DNA of 8,481 nucleotides from an uncultured Veillonellaceae bacterium (GTDB taxonomy: Bacteria; Bacillota; Negativicutes; Veillonellales; Negativicoccaceae). Numbering within the stretch: position 1 is the first letter of the stretch; each line of letters begins with the position of its first letter. The position numbers and the translations under genes are program-made. Below the pieces are notes generated by a model. The model ran no database searches and had not been told where the DNA came from. It saw only the letters and a list, made by a program, of their open reading frames with translations. Shown piece after piece: positions 1 to 6,719 of this stretch. The stretch is from contig CAMYCX010000055.1 of NCBI GenBank assembly GCA_947254705.1, positions 1 to 8,481 on the forward strand, written 5' to 3'.

Positions 1-58
<58 letters not shown>

Positions 59-60
59 TA

Positions 61-96
61 AAAAACGCCTGCAGATATTGCGCTGCGGGCGTTTTT
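61..96 (+). terminator. Rho-independent terminator of tRNA-Ala
   Basis: An inverted repeat begins two bases after the encoded CCA. The left arm AAAAACGCCTGCAG (61-74) pairs with CTGCGGGCGTTTTT (83-96) through one G-T wobble, around an eight-base loop. A GC-rich core followed by five T on the plus strand is the usual intrinsic terminator shape. The symmetric A/T flanks might also let it work weakly on the minus strand. Confidence 0.88.
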
Positions 97-195
97 GCTA
101 TGTTTAGTTGCGATGAATCTCTACTTTTATTTTTCTCGTTTCTACATTTTCTTTTCTTAGCAAAACCAACAGAAATTATCTAAAATCGAGAAAAT

Positions 196-224
196 AAAAA
201 ACCTTCATGATCTTTGAAGGTTTT
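196..224 (-). terminator. Rho-independent terminator of tRNA-Leu / surE operon
   Basis: A ten-base-pair hairpin, AAAACCTTCA (198-207) with TGAAGGTTTT (215-224), encloses a seven-base loop. Read on the minus strand it lies 36 nt past the tRNA-Leu CCA and runs into a T-rich tract, TTTTTTATTTT. On the plus strand the T run is shorter and broken by GAAA, so the minus orientation fits better. There is no earlier terminator after surE, so this hairpin probably ends both the tRNA transcript and the upstream operon. Confidence 0.82.
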
Positions 225-260
225 GAAATTCCACCAATCTTTTAAAATTATTGAAACAAG

Positions 261-345
261 TGGTGCCGGAGAAGGGACTTGAACCCCCACGGTGTTACCC
301 GCCTGATTTTGAGTCAGGTGCGTCTGCCAGTTCCGCCACTCCGGC
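261..345 (-). tRNA. tRNA-Leu (anticodon CAA)
   Basis: This is a complete 85-nt class II tRNA with an encoded CCA (TGG at 261-263 on the plus strand). The acceptor stem GCCGGAG (345-339) pairs with CTCCGGC (271-265). The anticodon stem CCTGA/TCAGG encloses the loop CTCAAAA, giving anticodon CAA (309-311), which reads the leucine codon UUG. The long variable arm and the T arm GGGGGTTCAAGTCCC are as expected for leucine tRNA. It lies 25 nt downstream of the surE stop codon on the same strand, and a strong promoter overlaps the end of surE. Confidence 0.97.
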
Positions 346-364
346 TTTCTCTGTCAACGATAAA

Positions 365-393
365 ATCATATCATATTTCACCAGGCGAGTCAA
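365..393 (-). promoter_or_regulatory. Sigma-70-type promoter for tRNA-Leu, overlapping the 3' end of surE
   Basis: On the minus strand TTGACT (393-388) is followed after exactly 17 bases by TATGAT (370-365). Each hexamer has one mismatch to the consensus (TTGACA, TATAAT). Transcription would start near 358, leaving a leader of about 13 nt before the mature tRNA at 345. The -35 box and most of the spacer lie in the last codons of surE and its stop codon; the -10 box lies just beyond it. Confidence 0.8.
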
Positions 394-1162
394 CAGATCT
401 CGTTGTTTTCTCAATGATCTTTTTTATTTGCGGTAATCGATTCGTCGCTGTAGTTTCCCATTGTAACGGTACAATCGTTACATATCCTTGGTGTAACCAA
501 TGAACATCCGTATCGGGTTCGCCTGTCGTAATGTATTCTCCTGCTACATGATAATAAATCTGTCCTTCTTCGTCGAGTAACGGGCTGATCACATTACGAT
601 AGTGCTGTTGTCCTACACGACATACTTTCATGCGCTCCCAGCCGATGTCAGGAATATCGGGAATATTGAGATTCAGTAAACCGTCAAATCGTCCGTCTAC
701 AAATACGGTACGGATAAACTCTCGCACAAACGGCACTGCTCGTTCCAAAAATGCTACATCCATATGAGTTCCTGAAACCGCCAGCGAAGGAATTTTCTGT
801 AAATGCCCTTCCAGTGCGCCGGCAACAGTACCGGAATAGATAACATCACTGCCCGAATTATACCCGTTATTCATGCCGGATACAACCAAATCCGGAGGGT
901 CATCCGCCAACAAATAGCCCAAGCCGAACTTTGCACAATCGGCAGGTGTACCCGTAAATGAGTAAGCTGTCAGATTCGCTACCCCGGGGAACTGTTCCTT
1001 TAGATACAAACGTTCGCGCAATGTCAATGCCGATGAGCATGAACTGCGCTCACGATCGGGTGCGACAATGGTGACGCGTCCGATATGTTTGGCCAACTCT
1101 CGTGCCAACCGCTGCAAACCGATTGCACCGATACCGTCATCGTTGGTCATAAATATATGCAT
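371..1162 (-). CDS. surE: 5'/3'-nucleotidase SurE
   Basis: SurE (263 aa) is a cytoplasmic, metal-dependent phosphatase that removes phosphate from nucleoside 5'- and 3'-monophosphates; some members also act on short polyphosphate. Family landmarks are clear: the N-terminal metal-binding TNDDG with D8 and D9, APDRERS ending in S40 (the counterpart of E. coli S39), the SSALT loop, and SGMNNG with N98 as the remaining metal ligand, followed by YSGTVAGALEG. Length is normal. An upstream in-frame ATG at 1243 would add 27 residues unlike the family and lie inside the preceding gene. The start at 1162 is chosen because TNDDG then falls at residues 6-10 and an AGGAG site lies 5 nt upstream. That site overlaps the end of the glycosyltransferase gene, whose stop codon is 2 nt from this start, suggesting translational coupling. 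The last gene before tRNA-Leu, it has no terminator of its own. Confidence 0.96.
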   Translation of the reverse strand: MHIFMTNDDGIGAIGLQRLARELAKHIGRVTIVAPDRERSSCSSALTLRERLYLKEQFPGVANLTAYSFTGTPADCAKFGLGYLLADDPPDLVVSGMNNGYNSGSDVIYSGTVAGALEGHLQKIPSLAVSGTHMDVAFLERAVPFVREFIRTVFVDGRFDGLLNLNIPDIPDIGWERMKVCRVGQQHYRNVISPLLDEEGQIYYHVAGEYITTGEPDTDVHWLHQGYVTIVPLQWETTATNRLPQIKKIIEKTTRSVDSPGEI

Positions 1163-1164
1163 AC

Positions 1165-2424
1165 CTACTCCTGTTTTTTCTCTCCTAAATGCAATGCCAC
1201 ATCTTGTAATGAAATGCTGCGTGTATGTTGTGTATGACTCCATTCTTTTTTATGCCGATCGAGAAATCCGAGGAAAGTAATCGGCACCCATGAATATAAA
1301 AACAACGGATACAACGGTACATACACCCATACTCCCCACGGCACTTTAATTTTCCACAACACAATTATCGGCAAGAGATATTGGATAATCCCCAAGGCGG
1401 TCCAAAATTCTACCGGCATCAAAACTCCATTATATAAAATCGTCGTAAAAAACGGTGTATATAAATTGATATACGACGCAATCAGAAATGCCGTTGAAAG
1501 CAACATAAAGTACGGTTGCGATAATTGCATAATGCCGTCCAGTTGGCGAATGCTCCCTTGTTTCAAACCGCGTACCAGCAACCGCGGTATGTATCGACCG
1601 GCACAATCGAAGTGTCCTTGCGCCCAACGTTTGCGTTGATGCCACGATTGCATGAACGTCAACGGTTTTTCATCATAAACAATCGCATCATGCGCCCATG
1701 TCGTACGAACATTGCCTTCGTACAATACTTTCATGGAAAACTCCATATCTTCCGTCAAGCAATTGCATCCCCAACCATAACGTCGAATAACTTTTGTCGA
1801 AATACACATACCGGTGCCGCCCAGTGCTGTCGATAATCCCAAGTTATATTTTCCCAAATGCCACAAATGATTGACCACCCAGAACGCCATCGCAAACGTT
1901 GCCGATACCCATGTATCTCTCGGGTTTTTTGCACTGAGATAGCCTTGGATGACACTTTCTCCTTTGCACAAGCGACTGTTCATCTCCGTCAGAAAGTCCA
2001 GATGAACCAAGTTGTCAGCATCAAATACACAAAATGCATCATACTCAATATCCAAGTCAAGAACTCGGCGGAACATCCAGTCCATTGCATATCCCTTACC
2101 GACAAGTTCCCGATTAAACCGTTCATACACGATTGCACCATGGTCACGTGCCAATTGTGCCGTACTGTCCGTACAGTTGTCCGCCACTACATATACATCA
2201 TACATGTCTTTCGGATAATTGAGCATGAACAGGTTATCAATCAATGCACCCAATACTTGTTCTTCATTGTGAGCGGCCACAATTAGTGCAAAATGTTTTT
2301 GGGGCGTAGTAATTTTTACTTCCCGCTTGCGCCACAATCCGAACATCGCCAAAAGAAAGTAGTAAAAGGTAAAGAAAATGACGATTATTTGGATGGGTAT
2401 CATGATGATATCCATAATATACAT
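1165..2424 (-). CDS. Membrane glycosyltransferase, family 2 (processive type)
   Basis: This 419-aa inner-membrane protein has a cytoplasmic GT-A domain that would transfer sugar from a nucleotide-sugar donor. One N-terminal membrane segment (about 8-30) precedes the catalytic domain, which carries VAAHNEE (49-55), D82 in VVADN, DAD (135-137, metal and nucleotide binding), TED (224-226, catalytic base) and QRKRW (263-267). The QxxRW signature is typical of processive synthases such as cellulose, hyaluronan and poly-N-acetylglucosamine synthases. Three further hydrophobic segments lie at about 305-325, 336-356 and 362-385. Size and layout resemble PgaC/IcaA-type enzymes, but no accessory pga/ica gene is present, so donor and product are unknown. 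An AGGAG site 8 nt before 2424 supports the start. It lies 76 nt after pssA and 2 nt before surE. A non-processive role, such as envelope glycolipid synthesis, is equally possible. Confidence 0.9.
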   Translation of the reverse strand: MYIMDIIMIPIQIIVIFFTFYYFLLAMFGLWRKREVKITTPQKHFALIVAAHNEEQVLGALIDNLFMLNYPKDMYDVYVVADNCTDSTAQLARDHGAIVYERFNRELVGKGYAMDWMFRRVLDLDIEYDAFCVFDADNLVHLDFLTEMNSRLCKGESVIQGYLSAKNPRDTWVSATFAMAFWVVNHLWHLGKYNLGLSTALGGTGMCISTKVIRRYGWGCNCLTEDMEFSMKVLYEGNVRTTWAHDAIVYDEKPLTFMQSWHQRKRWAQGHFDCAGRYIPRLLVRGLKQGSIRQLDGIMQLSQPYFMLLSTAFLIASYINLYTPFFTTILYNGVLMPVEFWTALGIIQYLLPIIVLWKIKVPWGVWVYVPLYPLFLYSWVPITFLGFLDRHKKEWSHTQHTRSISLQDVALHLGEKKQE

Positions 2425-2500
2425 GGTATCTACTCCTATGCTACACAGCAGCGATGCCGCTTGAAATTTTCCACAATCACAATCATATCACGACAAATCA

Positions 2501-3175
2501 CTACGCTGCCAAACGATTCCAGCATGTATTTAGCAAGCCAAAGATAAAATACATCAAGAATGGTACAAACGGCCACAATTGTGCGTTCCACCACAATAAA
2601 CAAGCACCGATAATCACAGTAGCTATAATGGCCTTTTTCTGCATCGGGTCCGGACTTTGCTCCTTAAAATTAGGATAATGCACCGATGAAACCATCATCC
2701 ATGCAATCAGCATCGCGGTCGGCGCCACGATCATATCCGGCATCCGCACGCCACTTAATACATATGTTGCAACCAGACATCCTGCGGTAGGAATCGGCAA
2801 GCCCATGAAGAACCCATGAACGGTTTCCGTGCTCAAGTTAAATCGTGCCAAACGCATCGCCCCACATACCGCATACATCAAAGCAACAATCACTCCCAAT
2901 GCCAATGGTGCCGCATGGAACTGCCACATATACAGCAACACCCCCGGAGCCACACCAAAAGAAACCACATCACACAAGGAGTCCAATTCACGTCCAAAAT
3001 CATTTGCCACACCAAAATGACGTGCTACACGGCCATCCATTGCATCAAATACCAATGCCGCCAAAATCGCAAAAGCCGCCCAATCATAACGGCTCTGTGC
3101 CGTGCATGTTAAGGATATCGTCCCGCACATAATATTACCGGCCGTACAAAAATTGGCCAAGTAGCGCTTACTCAT
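2501..3175 (-). CDS. pssA: CDP-diacylglycerol--serine O-phosphatidyltransferase (phosphatidylserine synthase)
   Basis: PssA joins CDP-diacylglycerol and L-serine to form phosphatidylserine and CMP in the inner membrane, the step before Psd in phosphatidylethanolamine synthesis. This 224-aa protein carries the full CDP-alcohol phosphatidyltransferase signature, DxxDGxxAR(x8)GxxxDxxxD: D44, D47, G48, A51, R52, G61, D65 and D69 are all present, so it should be active. Several hydrophobic helices follow (about 34-45, 85-105, 125-140, 150-162, 187-215), as in the multi-pass family. N-terminal NFCTAGNIMCG is typical of the Gram-positive-type PssA (subclass II). The start at 3175 overlaps the psd stop codon as ATGA and has GGAGG 8 nt upstream. 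Neighbouring psd makes serine the likely substrate alcohol rather than glycerol phosphate. Confidence 0.95.
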   Translation of the reverse strand: MSKRYLANFCTAGNIMCGTISLTCTAQSRYDWAAFAILAALVFDAMDGRVARHFGVANDFGRELDSLCDVVSFGVAPGVLLYMWQFHAAPLALGVIVALMYAVCGAMRLARFNLSTETVHGFFMGLPIPTAGCLVATYVLSGVRMPDMIVAPTAMLIAWMMVSSVHYPNFKEQSPDPMQKKAIIATVIIGACLLWWNAQLWPFVPFLMYFIFGLLNTCWNRLAA

Positions 3176-3807
3176 TCATGTATCCTCCCGATGATCGTTT
3201 CTCCACCGACGACTTTGTCTCCTTGGCGGACACAAACCTCAACGGACTGCGGTAAAAAAACCTCGGTGCAGGAACCGAATTTAATCATCCCGTAGAGTTC
3301 TCCTTTATCCAGATTGTCCCCCAGTTTTTTCCACGATACAATACGTCGTGCAAGAATTCCCGCAATTTGTGTTACAACCACCGTTAGCCGTTCGTTGACC
3401 AAAGCAATTGTATGTCGTTCATTTTCGAATCCGACCGTTTTTTTATAGGCTGGGCGAAAGCCTCCTACCGTGTATTGCCGAAACTTAATTTCACCGGCAA
3501 TGGGAGCTCGATTAACATGTACATCAAATACGGACAGGAAAATGGTTACCTTCTGGCATACTTCCCCCATAAACAATTCTTCCGTTTCCGATTGAACTGC
3601 CATTACCCGTCCGTCTGCCGGCGAAACAATCACATTCGGATCCGCCGGAACGGAACGCTTGGGAGAACGAAAGAAAAATGCAAAAAACAGCATCAACACA
3701 GCCGTCGGAATAGACCAGTATCCGCCGATTGTGTAATCGATTATAACTGTTGTCAATAATGCTGTGCCGATAAACGGCAATCCTTCTTTAACGATTCCAA
3801 TCCTCAC
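3172..3807 (-). CDS. psd: Phosphatidylserine decarboxylase, short form
   Basis: Psd decarboxylates phosphatidylserine to phosphatidylethanolamine using a pyruvoyl group made by self-cleavage. This is the short form (211 aa). A hydrophobic N-terminal hairpin (about 12-46) anchors the protein. SPADG supplies D65 and FDVHVNR supplies H97, residues expected for the autoprocessing Asp-His-Ser triad. The cleavage motif is FGS (177-179), so cutting between G178 and S179 would give a beta chain of 178 residues and an alpha chain of 33 starting with pyruvoyl. The residue after the serine is Cys180; as I recall, Arg is common there in short-form enzymes. The start codon is GTG at 3807, sharing GTGA with the wecG stop, with GGGAGG about 7 nt upstream. 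The stop overlaps the pssA start (ATGA), so wecG, psd and pssA are probably translationally coupled. An archaetidylserine-type substrate is unlikely beside a bacterial pssA. Confidence 0.95.
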   Translation of the reverse strand: MRIGIVKEGLPFIGTALLTTVIIDYTIGGYWSIPTAVLMLFFAFFFRSPKRSVPADPNVIVSPADGRVMAVQSETEELFMGEVCQKVTIFLSVFDVHVNRAPIAGEIKFRQYTVGGFRPAYKKTVGFENERHTIALVNERLTVVVTQIAGILARRIVSWKKLGDNLDKGELYGMIKFGSCTEVFLPQSVEVCVRQGDKVVGGETIIGRIHE

Positions 3808-4580
3808 CGCTCAACCTCCCTGCGGTTACGGCGCTGCCGTTGTGCTTCCCGACGCACCGCCTGTATAAATTTAGGTAATACAGCCATTCGTTTCCAGCGA
3901 CTCGGCTGCTTGTATGCCCGATAAAGCCACTCCAAACGGTTGCGTTGCATCCATAGCGGCGCCCGCTGTAAATACCCTGCCAACACGTCGAAAGATCCTC
4001 CGACACAAACGGCTGTAACCCCGGGAAGTTCACTGCAGTATGTCTTTGCCCAGCATTCTTGTTTAGGCGCCCCCAACCCGACAAAAAGATATTTTGTACC
4101 GCCGTCACGAATCTCCTGAATGATCGCCGGTATATCTTTCTCTTGAAAATATCCGTCACGCACTCCAGCCACCCTCAGGGCTGAGATGCTTTCCGTCAAT
4201 TTTTCCGCCGCCGTTTGGGCCACCCCCGGTTTACCTCCGAGAAAGTACACACACTCCTTGCGCGCCGCTGCGCGAGCAATCAATGCCGTCATGAAATCAA
4301 TCCCGGCAACGCGTTCAGGAAACGGTGTACCGAGTACATTTCCCGCCCACACAACGCCCGCACCGTCAGGCAGTACCAAGTCTGCCCGGTGTAACGCTTC
4401 TGCCAATGCAGCATCCTGCTGTGCCCGCATCACTATTTCCGCATTCACAGTTGCGACATAACGGCCATGATCAGAATCATGCCATGTCGTAACGCATGCC
4501 AATGCCTCCGCTTCGGAAATCGGATGTATCCCGACTCCGAGTACGGAGACCCGCTTTTTTAACATCTGTGATACCTGCAT
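3804..4580 (-). CDS. WecG/TagA/CpsF family glycosyltransferase (GT26)
   Basis: Enzymes of this family add N-acetylmannosamine or its uronic acid to a polyprenyl-diphosphate-linked GlcNAc at the inner face of the membrane, an early step for teichoic acid, enterobacterial common antigen or capsule. The 258-aa protein shows the family landmarks in order: TVNAEI (44-49), LPDGAGVVW (70-78) with D72 in the position of the proposed catalytic base, ERVAGIDF (89-96), FLGGKPG (113-119), FVGLGAPKQE (166-175), and GGSFDVLAG (194-202) running into LQRAPLWMQRNRLEWLYR (204-221). A basic C-terminal tail may hold it to the membrane. The start at 4580 shares one base with the guaB stop (TGATG), implying coupling; no good ribosome site precedes it. 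The in-frame ATG at 4565 is an alternative that fits family N-termini. The acceptor and donor cannot be told from the sequence, so no symbol is given. Confidence 0.92.
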   Translation of the reverse strand: MQVSQMLKKRVSVLGVGIHPISEAEALACVTTWHDSDHGRYVATVNAEIVMRAQQDAALAEALHRADLVLPDGAGVVWAGNVLGTPFPERVAGIDFMTALIARAAARKECVYFLGGKPGVAQTAAEKLTESISALRVAGVRDGYFQEKDIPAIIQEIRDGGTKYLFVGLGAPKQECWAKTYCSELPGVTAVCVGGSFDVLAGYLQRAPLWMQRNRLEWLYRAYKQPSRWKRMAVLPKFIQAVRREAQRQRRNRREVER

Positions 4581-6043
4581 CAGTTCATACTGTAGTTCGG
4601 CGCTTCTTTAGTAATATTGACATCATGCGGATGGCTTTCAATCAGCCCCGCATTGGTAATGCGCACAAACTTTGTTTTTTCACGCATCGCGGCCAGATCC
4701 GGTACTCCGCAATACCCCATGCTTGCCCGCAAGCCACCAATCATCTGATAAATGGTGTCACTGACCGTACCTTTGTACGGGACACGCCCTTCGATACCTT
4801 CCGGTACAAGTTTATCCAAATTTTCTTGGAAATAGCGGTCCTTACTACCCGCCTTCATTGCGCCGAGAGACCCCATGCCGCGATACACCTTGTAGCTGCG
4901 TCCCTGATAAATGACAGTTTCACCGGGACTTTCTTGTGTTCCGGCCAACAGGTTACCGAGCATGACTGTATTTGCGCCTGCCGCAAGCGCTTTAGCCATG
5001 TCCCCCGAATATTTAATCCCGCCGTCGGCAATAATCGGCACTCCCAACCGCTGCGCTACCAATCCGCAATCATATACCGCTGTAATTTGCGGTACGCCGA
5101 TTCCGGCTATGACTCGTGTCGTACAAATCGAACCCGGTCCGATACCGACCTTAACCGCATCAGCTCCCGCTTCAATTAACGCTTCCGTCGCTTCACCTGT
5201 CGCTACATTTCCCGCAATGAGATCCACTTGGCGGAAAGCTTCGCGCAAGTTTTTAACGGCACGAATGACCCCTGATGAATGTCCGTGTGCCGTATCAACA
5301 ACAAGCACATCAACATTAGCCGCTACCAAAGCTTCCGCACGTTCCATCATGTCGGCACCGACACCAATTGCCGCCGCCACAATCAAGCGACCATTACTGT
5401 CTTTCGCCGAATTAGGATATTTTTTTGTTTTTTCAATATCTTTAATCGTAATCAATCCGCGCAAATAACCGTTCTTGTCAACCAAGGGCAATTTTTCAAT
5501 TCGATGCTCACGCAAGATCTGAGTCGCCGTTTCAAGCGATGTACCTTCCGGCGCGGTAACCAGATTATCTTTTGTCATCGCATCGGCAATACGCTTGTTC
5601 ATATCCGTTTCAAACCGCATATCACGGTTCGTAATAATACCCACCAATTTCCCGTCTACTGTGATCGGTACGCCGGAAATGCGGTACTTAGCCATCATCG
5701 CATCCGCATCCCCCAGCAGGTGGTCCGGGCTCAGAAAAATCGGATCTACGATAATACCATGTTCGGAGCGCTTGACCTTATCGACCTCATGCGCCTGTTC
5801 TTCAATCGTCATATTTTTATGAATTACGCCGATACCGCCTTCTCGCGCCATCGCAATCGCCATACCCGATTCCGTTACCGTATCCATGCCCGCACTCATA
5901 ATCGGAATATTCATGTGAATATTTCGTGTCAACCATGTATCAACTTTTACATCACGAGGCAAGACGTCCGATGCCCCCGGCAGCAATAATACATCATCAA
6001 ATGTCAAGCCTTCTTTGGCAAATTTATCTCCCGGCAATCCCAT
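4580..6043 (-). CDS. guaB: Inosine-5'-monophosphate dehydrogenase
   Basis: GuaB oxidises IMP to XMP with NAD+, the committed step to guanine nucleotides in the cytoplasm. At 487 aa it is full length. The N-terminal part of the barrel carries LTFDDVLLLPG (13-23). Two CBS domains, about 95-205, are inserted and are the usual site of ATP/GTP control. The catalytic loop GPGSICTTR (302-310) has C307, which forms the thioimidate with IMP. The phosphate-binding region includes DGG (340-342), and GMGS (389-392) belongs to the mobile segment. EGRVPYKG (418-425) supplies the flap arginine R420. GGAGGA lies 7 nt upstream of the ATG. It is the first gene of the compact block that continues into envelope lipid and glycan genes; its stop overlaps the next start. 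An extended -10 promoter and a leader of about 90 nt precede it. Confidence 0.98.
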   Translation of the reverse strand: MGLPGDKFAKEGLTFDDVLLLPGASDVLPRDVKVDTWLTRNIHMNIPIMSAGMDTVTESGMAIAMAREGGIGVIHKNMTIEEQAHEVDKVKRSEHGIIVDPIFLSPDHLLGDADAMMAKYRISGVPITVDGKLVGIITNRDMRFETDMNKRIADAMTKDNLVTAPEGTSLETATQILREHRIEKLPLVDKNGYLRGLITIKDIEKTKKYPNSAKDSNGRLIVAAAIGVGADMMERAEALVAANVDVLVVDTAHGHSSGVIRAVKNLREAFRQVDLIAGNVATGEATEALIEAGADAVKVGIGPGSICTTRVIAGIGVPQITAVYDCGLVAQRLGVPIIADGGIKYSGDMAKALAAGANTVMLGNLLAGTQESPGETVIYQGRSYKVYRGMGSLGAMKAGSKDRYFQENLDKLVPEGIEGRVPYKGTVSDTIYQMIGGLRASMGYCGVPDLAAMREKTKFVRITNAGLIESHPHDVNITKEAPNYSMN

Positions 6044-6135
6044 ACTGCATTCCTCCGTATTCTGTCTCCATACTCACCGTTTTTGCGGTACACTGCCGCT
6101 ATCCGCTCCATTGACTATGGCAGTAGATTCTTATT
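6044..6135 (-). promoter_or_regulatory. guaB 5' leader with short alternative hairpins
   Basis: This is the inferred untranslated leader between the predicted start point and guaB. It holds several short inverted repeats that overlap each other. ACTGCC (6124-6119) can pair with GGCAGT (6097-6092). Inside that pair, CCAT can pair with ATGG around AGTCA. Farther on, GCGG/CCGC and ACCG/CGGT can also form. Some of these share bases and so exclude each other. I recognise no purine or other known riboswitch core and see no terminator-like T run, so a regulatory role is only a possibility. Confidence 0.3.
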
Positions 6136-6141
6136 TTATCT

Positions 6142-6150
6142 ATTATAACA
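6142..6150 (-). promoter_or_regulatory. Extended -10 promoter for guaB and downstream genes
   Basis: On the minus strand TGTTATAAT (6150-6142) is a perfect TATAAT preceded by TG one base upstream, the extended -10 arrangement. No good -35 hexamer is found 16-18 bases farther up; the best candidates match poorly. Transcription would begin near 6135, about 90 nt before guaB. This promoter lies in the 181-nt gap after flavodoxin 1 and probably drives the whole guaB-to-surE block. Confidence 0.65.
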
Positions 6151-6224
6151 TATTCCGCCCACACAACCGCATCACTCCGCCGTAAAGAGAAATTCTCCAG
6201 TCGGATATTCGGTAGTGCCGCCGA

Positions 6225-6662
6225 CTATTCCTGCTCGTAAACTGTCCCCATTATTCGACCCAACTCGCGGCATTGTGCCAGTACCTCTTCATCGGGGTAA
6301 CCAACACCGCGTACCGGTGCATGCAAAAACGTCGCTCCGGACGCCGCCAGCTCCTTTGCCCATTTCAACAGCCACTCGCCGCTTGACCAACCGCACGAAC
6401 CGAACAGGCCGACTTCCTTGCCCTGTAAATACGGTACCAATGCCTCGGTAAAGGGACGCACTTCATATTCTTCCAATTCCTCCAATCCCATTGCGGGCGC
6501 CCCGAGAATAATACGTTCGTAACTGCCGATCTCACATGCTTTAACCTCACTCATCTCCGCAAGCAATACGTCTGCACCGACATCACGAACGCCCAACGCG
6601 ACCTCGCCTGCCATCGCCTCCGTATTTCCCGTCGCCGACCAATATACTACCGCTACCTTCAT
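6225..6662 (-). CDS. Flavodoxin (short chain), copy 1
   Basis: This is a 145-aa cytoplasmic electron carrier that binds FMN and can stand in for ferredoxin. The phosphate loop SATGNTEAMA (9-18) is intact. The loop GAPAMG (54-59) carries M58, and GSCGWSSGEW (88-97) carries W92, the expected aromatic cover of the flavin ring. LEEYEVRPF (63-71) follows the short-chain pattern of the Megasphaera elsdenii protein. An upstream ATG at 6698 lies inside the terminator hairpin and is rejected. The start at 6662 has GGGAGG with 5 nt between it and the ATG. The gene lies 57 nt after flavodoxin 2, with a hairpin terminator between them and no clear promoter of its own, so expression may depend on read-through. 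It differs from its neighbour in the flavin loop (CGW versus YAW) and in a longer C-terminal end. Confidence 0.93.
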   Translation of the reverse strand: MKVAVVYWSATGNTEAMAGEVALGVRDVGADVLLAEMSEVKACEIGSYERIILGAPAMGLEELEEYEVRPFTEALVPYLQGKEVGLFGSCGWSSGEWLLKWAKELAASGATFLHAPVRGVGYPDEEVLAQCRELGRIMGTVYEQE

Positions 6663-6688
6663 ACCGTCCTCCCTATCCTCTATACAAG

Positions 6689-6715
6689 AAAACGCCACGA
6701 AATTCGTGGCGTTTT
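6689..6715 (-). terminator. Hairpin terminator between the two flavodoxin genes
   Basis: An almost perfect inverted repeat, AAAACGCCACGAA (6689-6701) with TTCGTGGCGTTTT (6703-6715), has a GC-rich core and begins 4 nt after the stop codon of flavodoxin 2. On the minus strand the tail is TTTTCTTG, a short T run, so termination may be incomplete. The opposite strand also ends in TTTT, but no plus-strand gene feeds into it. Confidence 0.75.
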
Positions 6716-6719
6716 GTCG

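Noticed and set aside
97..195. AT-rich gap between the tRNA-Ala terminator and the tRNA-Leu terminator as a possible integration site or small RNA gene
   Set aside because: There is no tRNA-end duplication, integrase, convincing promoter or stable hairpin in it; it looks like plain convergent intergenic DNA.
251..436. Plus-strand open frame across tRNA-Leu
   Set aside because: It is the antisense reading of the tRNA gene and the surE 3' end. The Pro-, Ser- and Ala-rich translation is the common artefact of translating the reverse of a tRNA.
1163..1243. Longer SurE N-terminus starting at 1243
   Set aside because: The extra 27 residues precede the conserved TNDDG region, overlap the glycosyltransferase gene and do not resemble SurE. 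The start at 1162 has an AGGAG site.
2425..2500. Separate promoter for the GT2 gene in the 76-nt gap after pssA
   Set aside because: No pair of hexamers with suitable spacing stands out; only a GC-rich short repeat near 2448-2460 was seen.
4911..5468. Long plus-strand open frame inside guaB
   Set aside because: It is a shadow of guaB codon use. The translation is low-complexity in Ser, Ala, Pro and Thr, and guaB on the other strand is unmistakable.
6044..6135. Purine (guanine) riboswitch before guaB
   Set aside because: The conserved purine aptamer core and its two kissing hairpin loops are not present; the leader has only short, generic stems.
6151..6224. Possible terminator after flavodoxin 1
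   Set aside because: Only a tiny hairpin (GAGA/TCTC) followed by three T is present, too weak to call.
6663..6698. Extended start of flavodoxin 1 at 6698
   Set aside because: The added 12 residues are encoded by the terminator hairpin and precede the first beta strand of the fold. The ATG at 6662 has a strong ribosome site.
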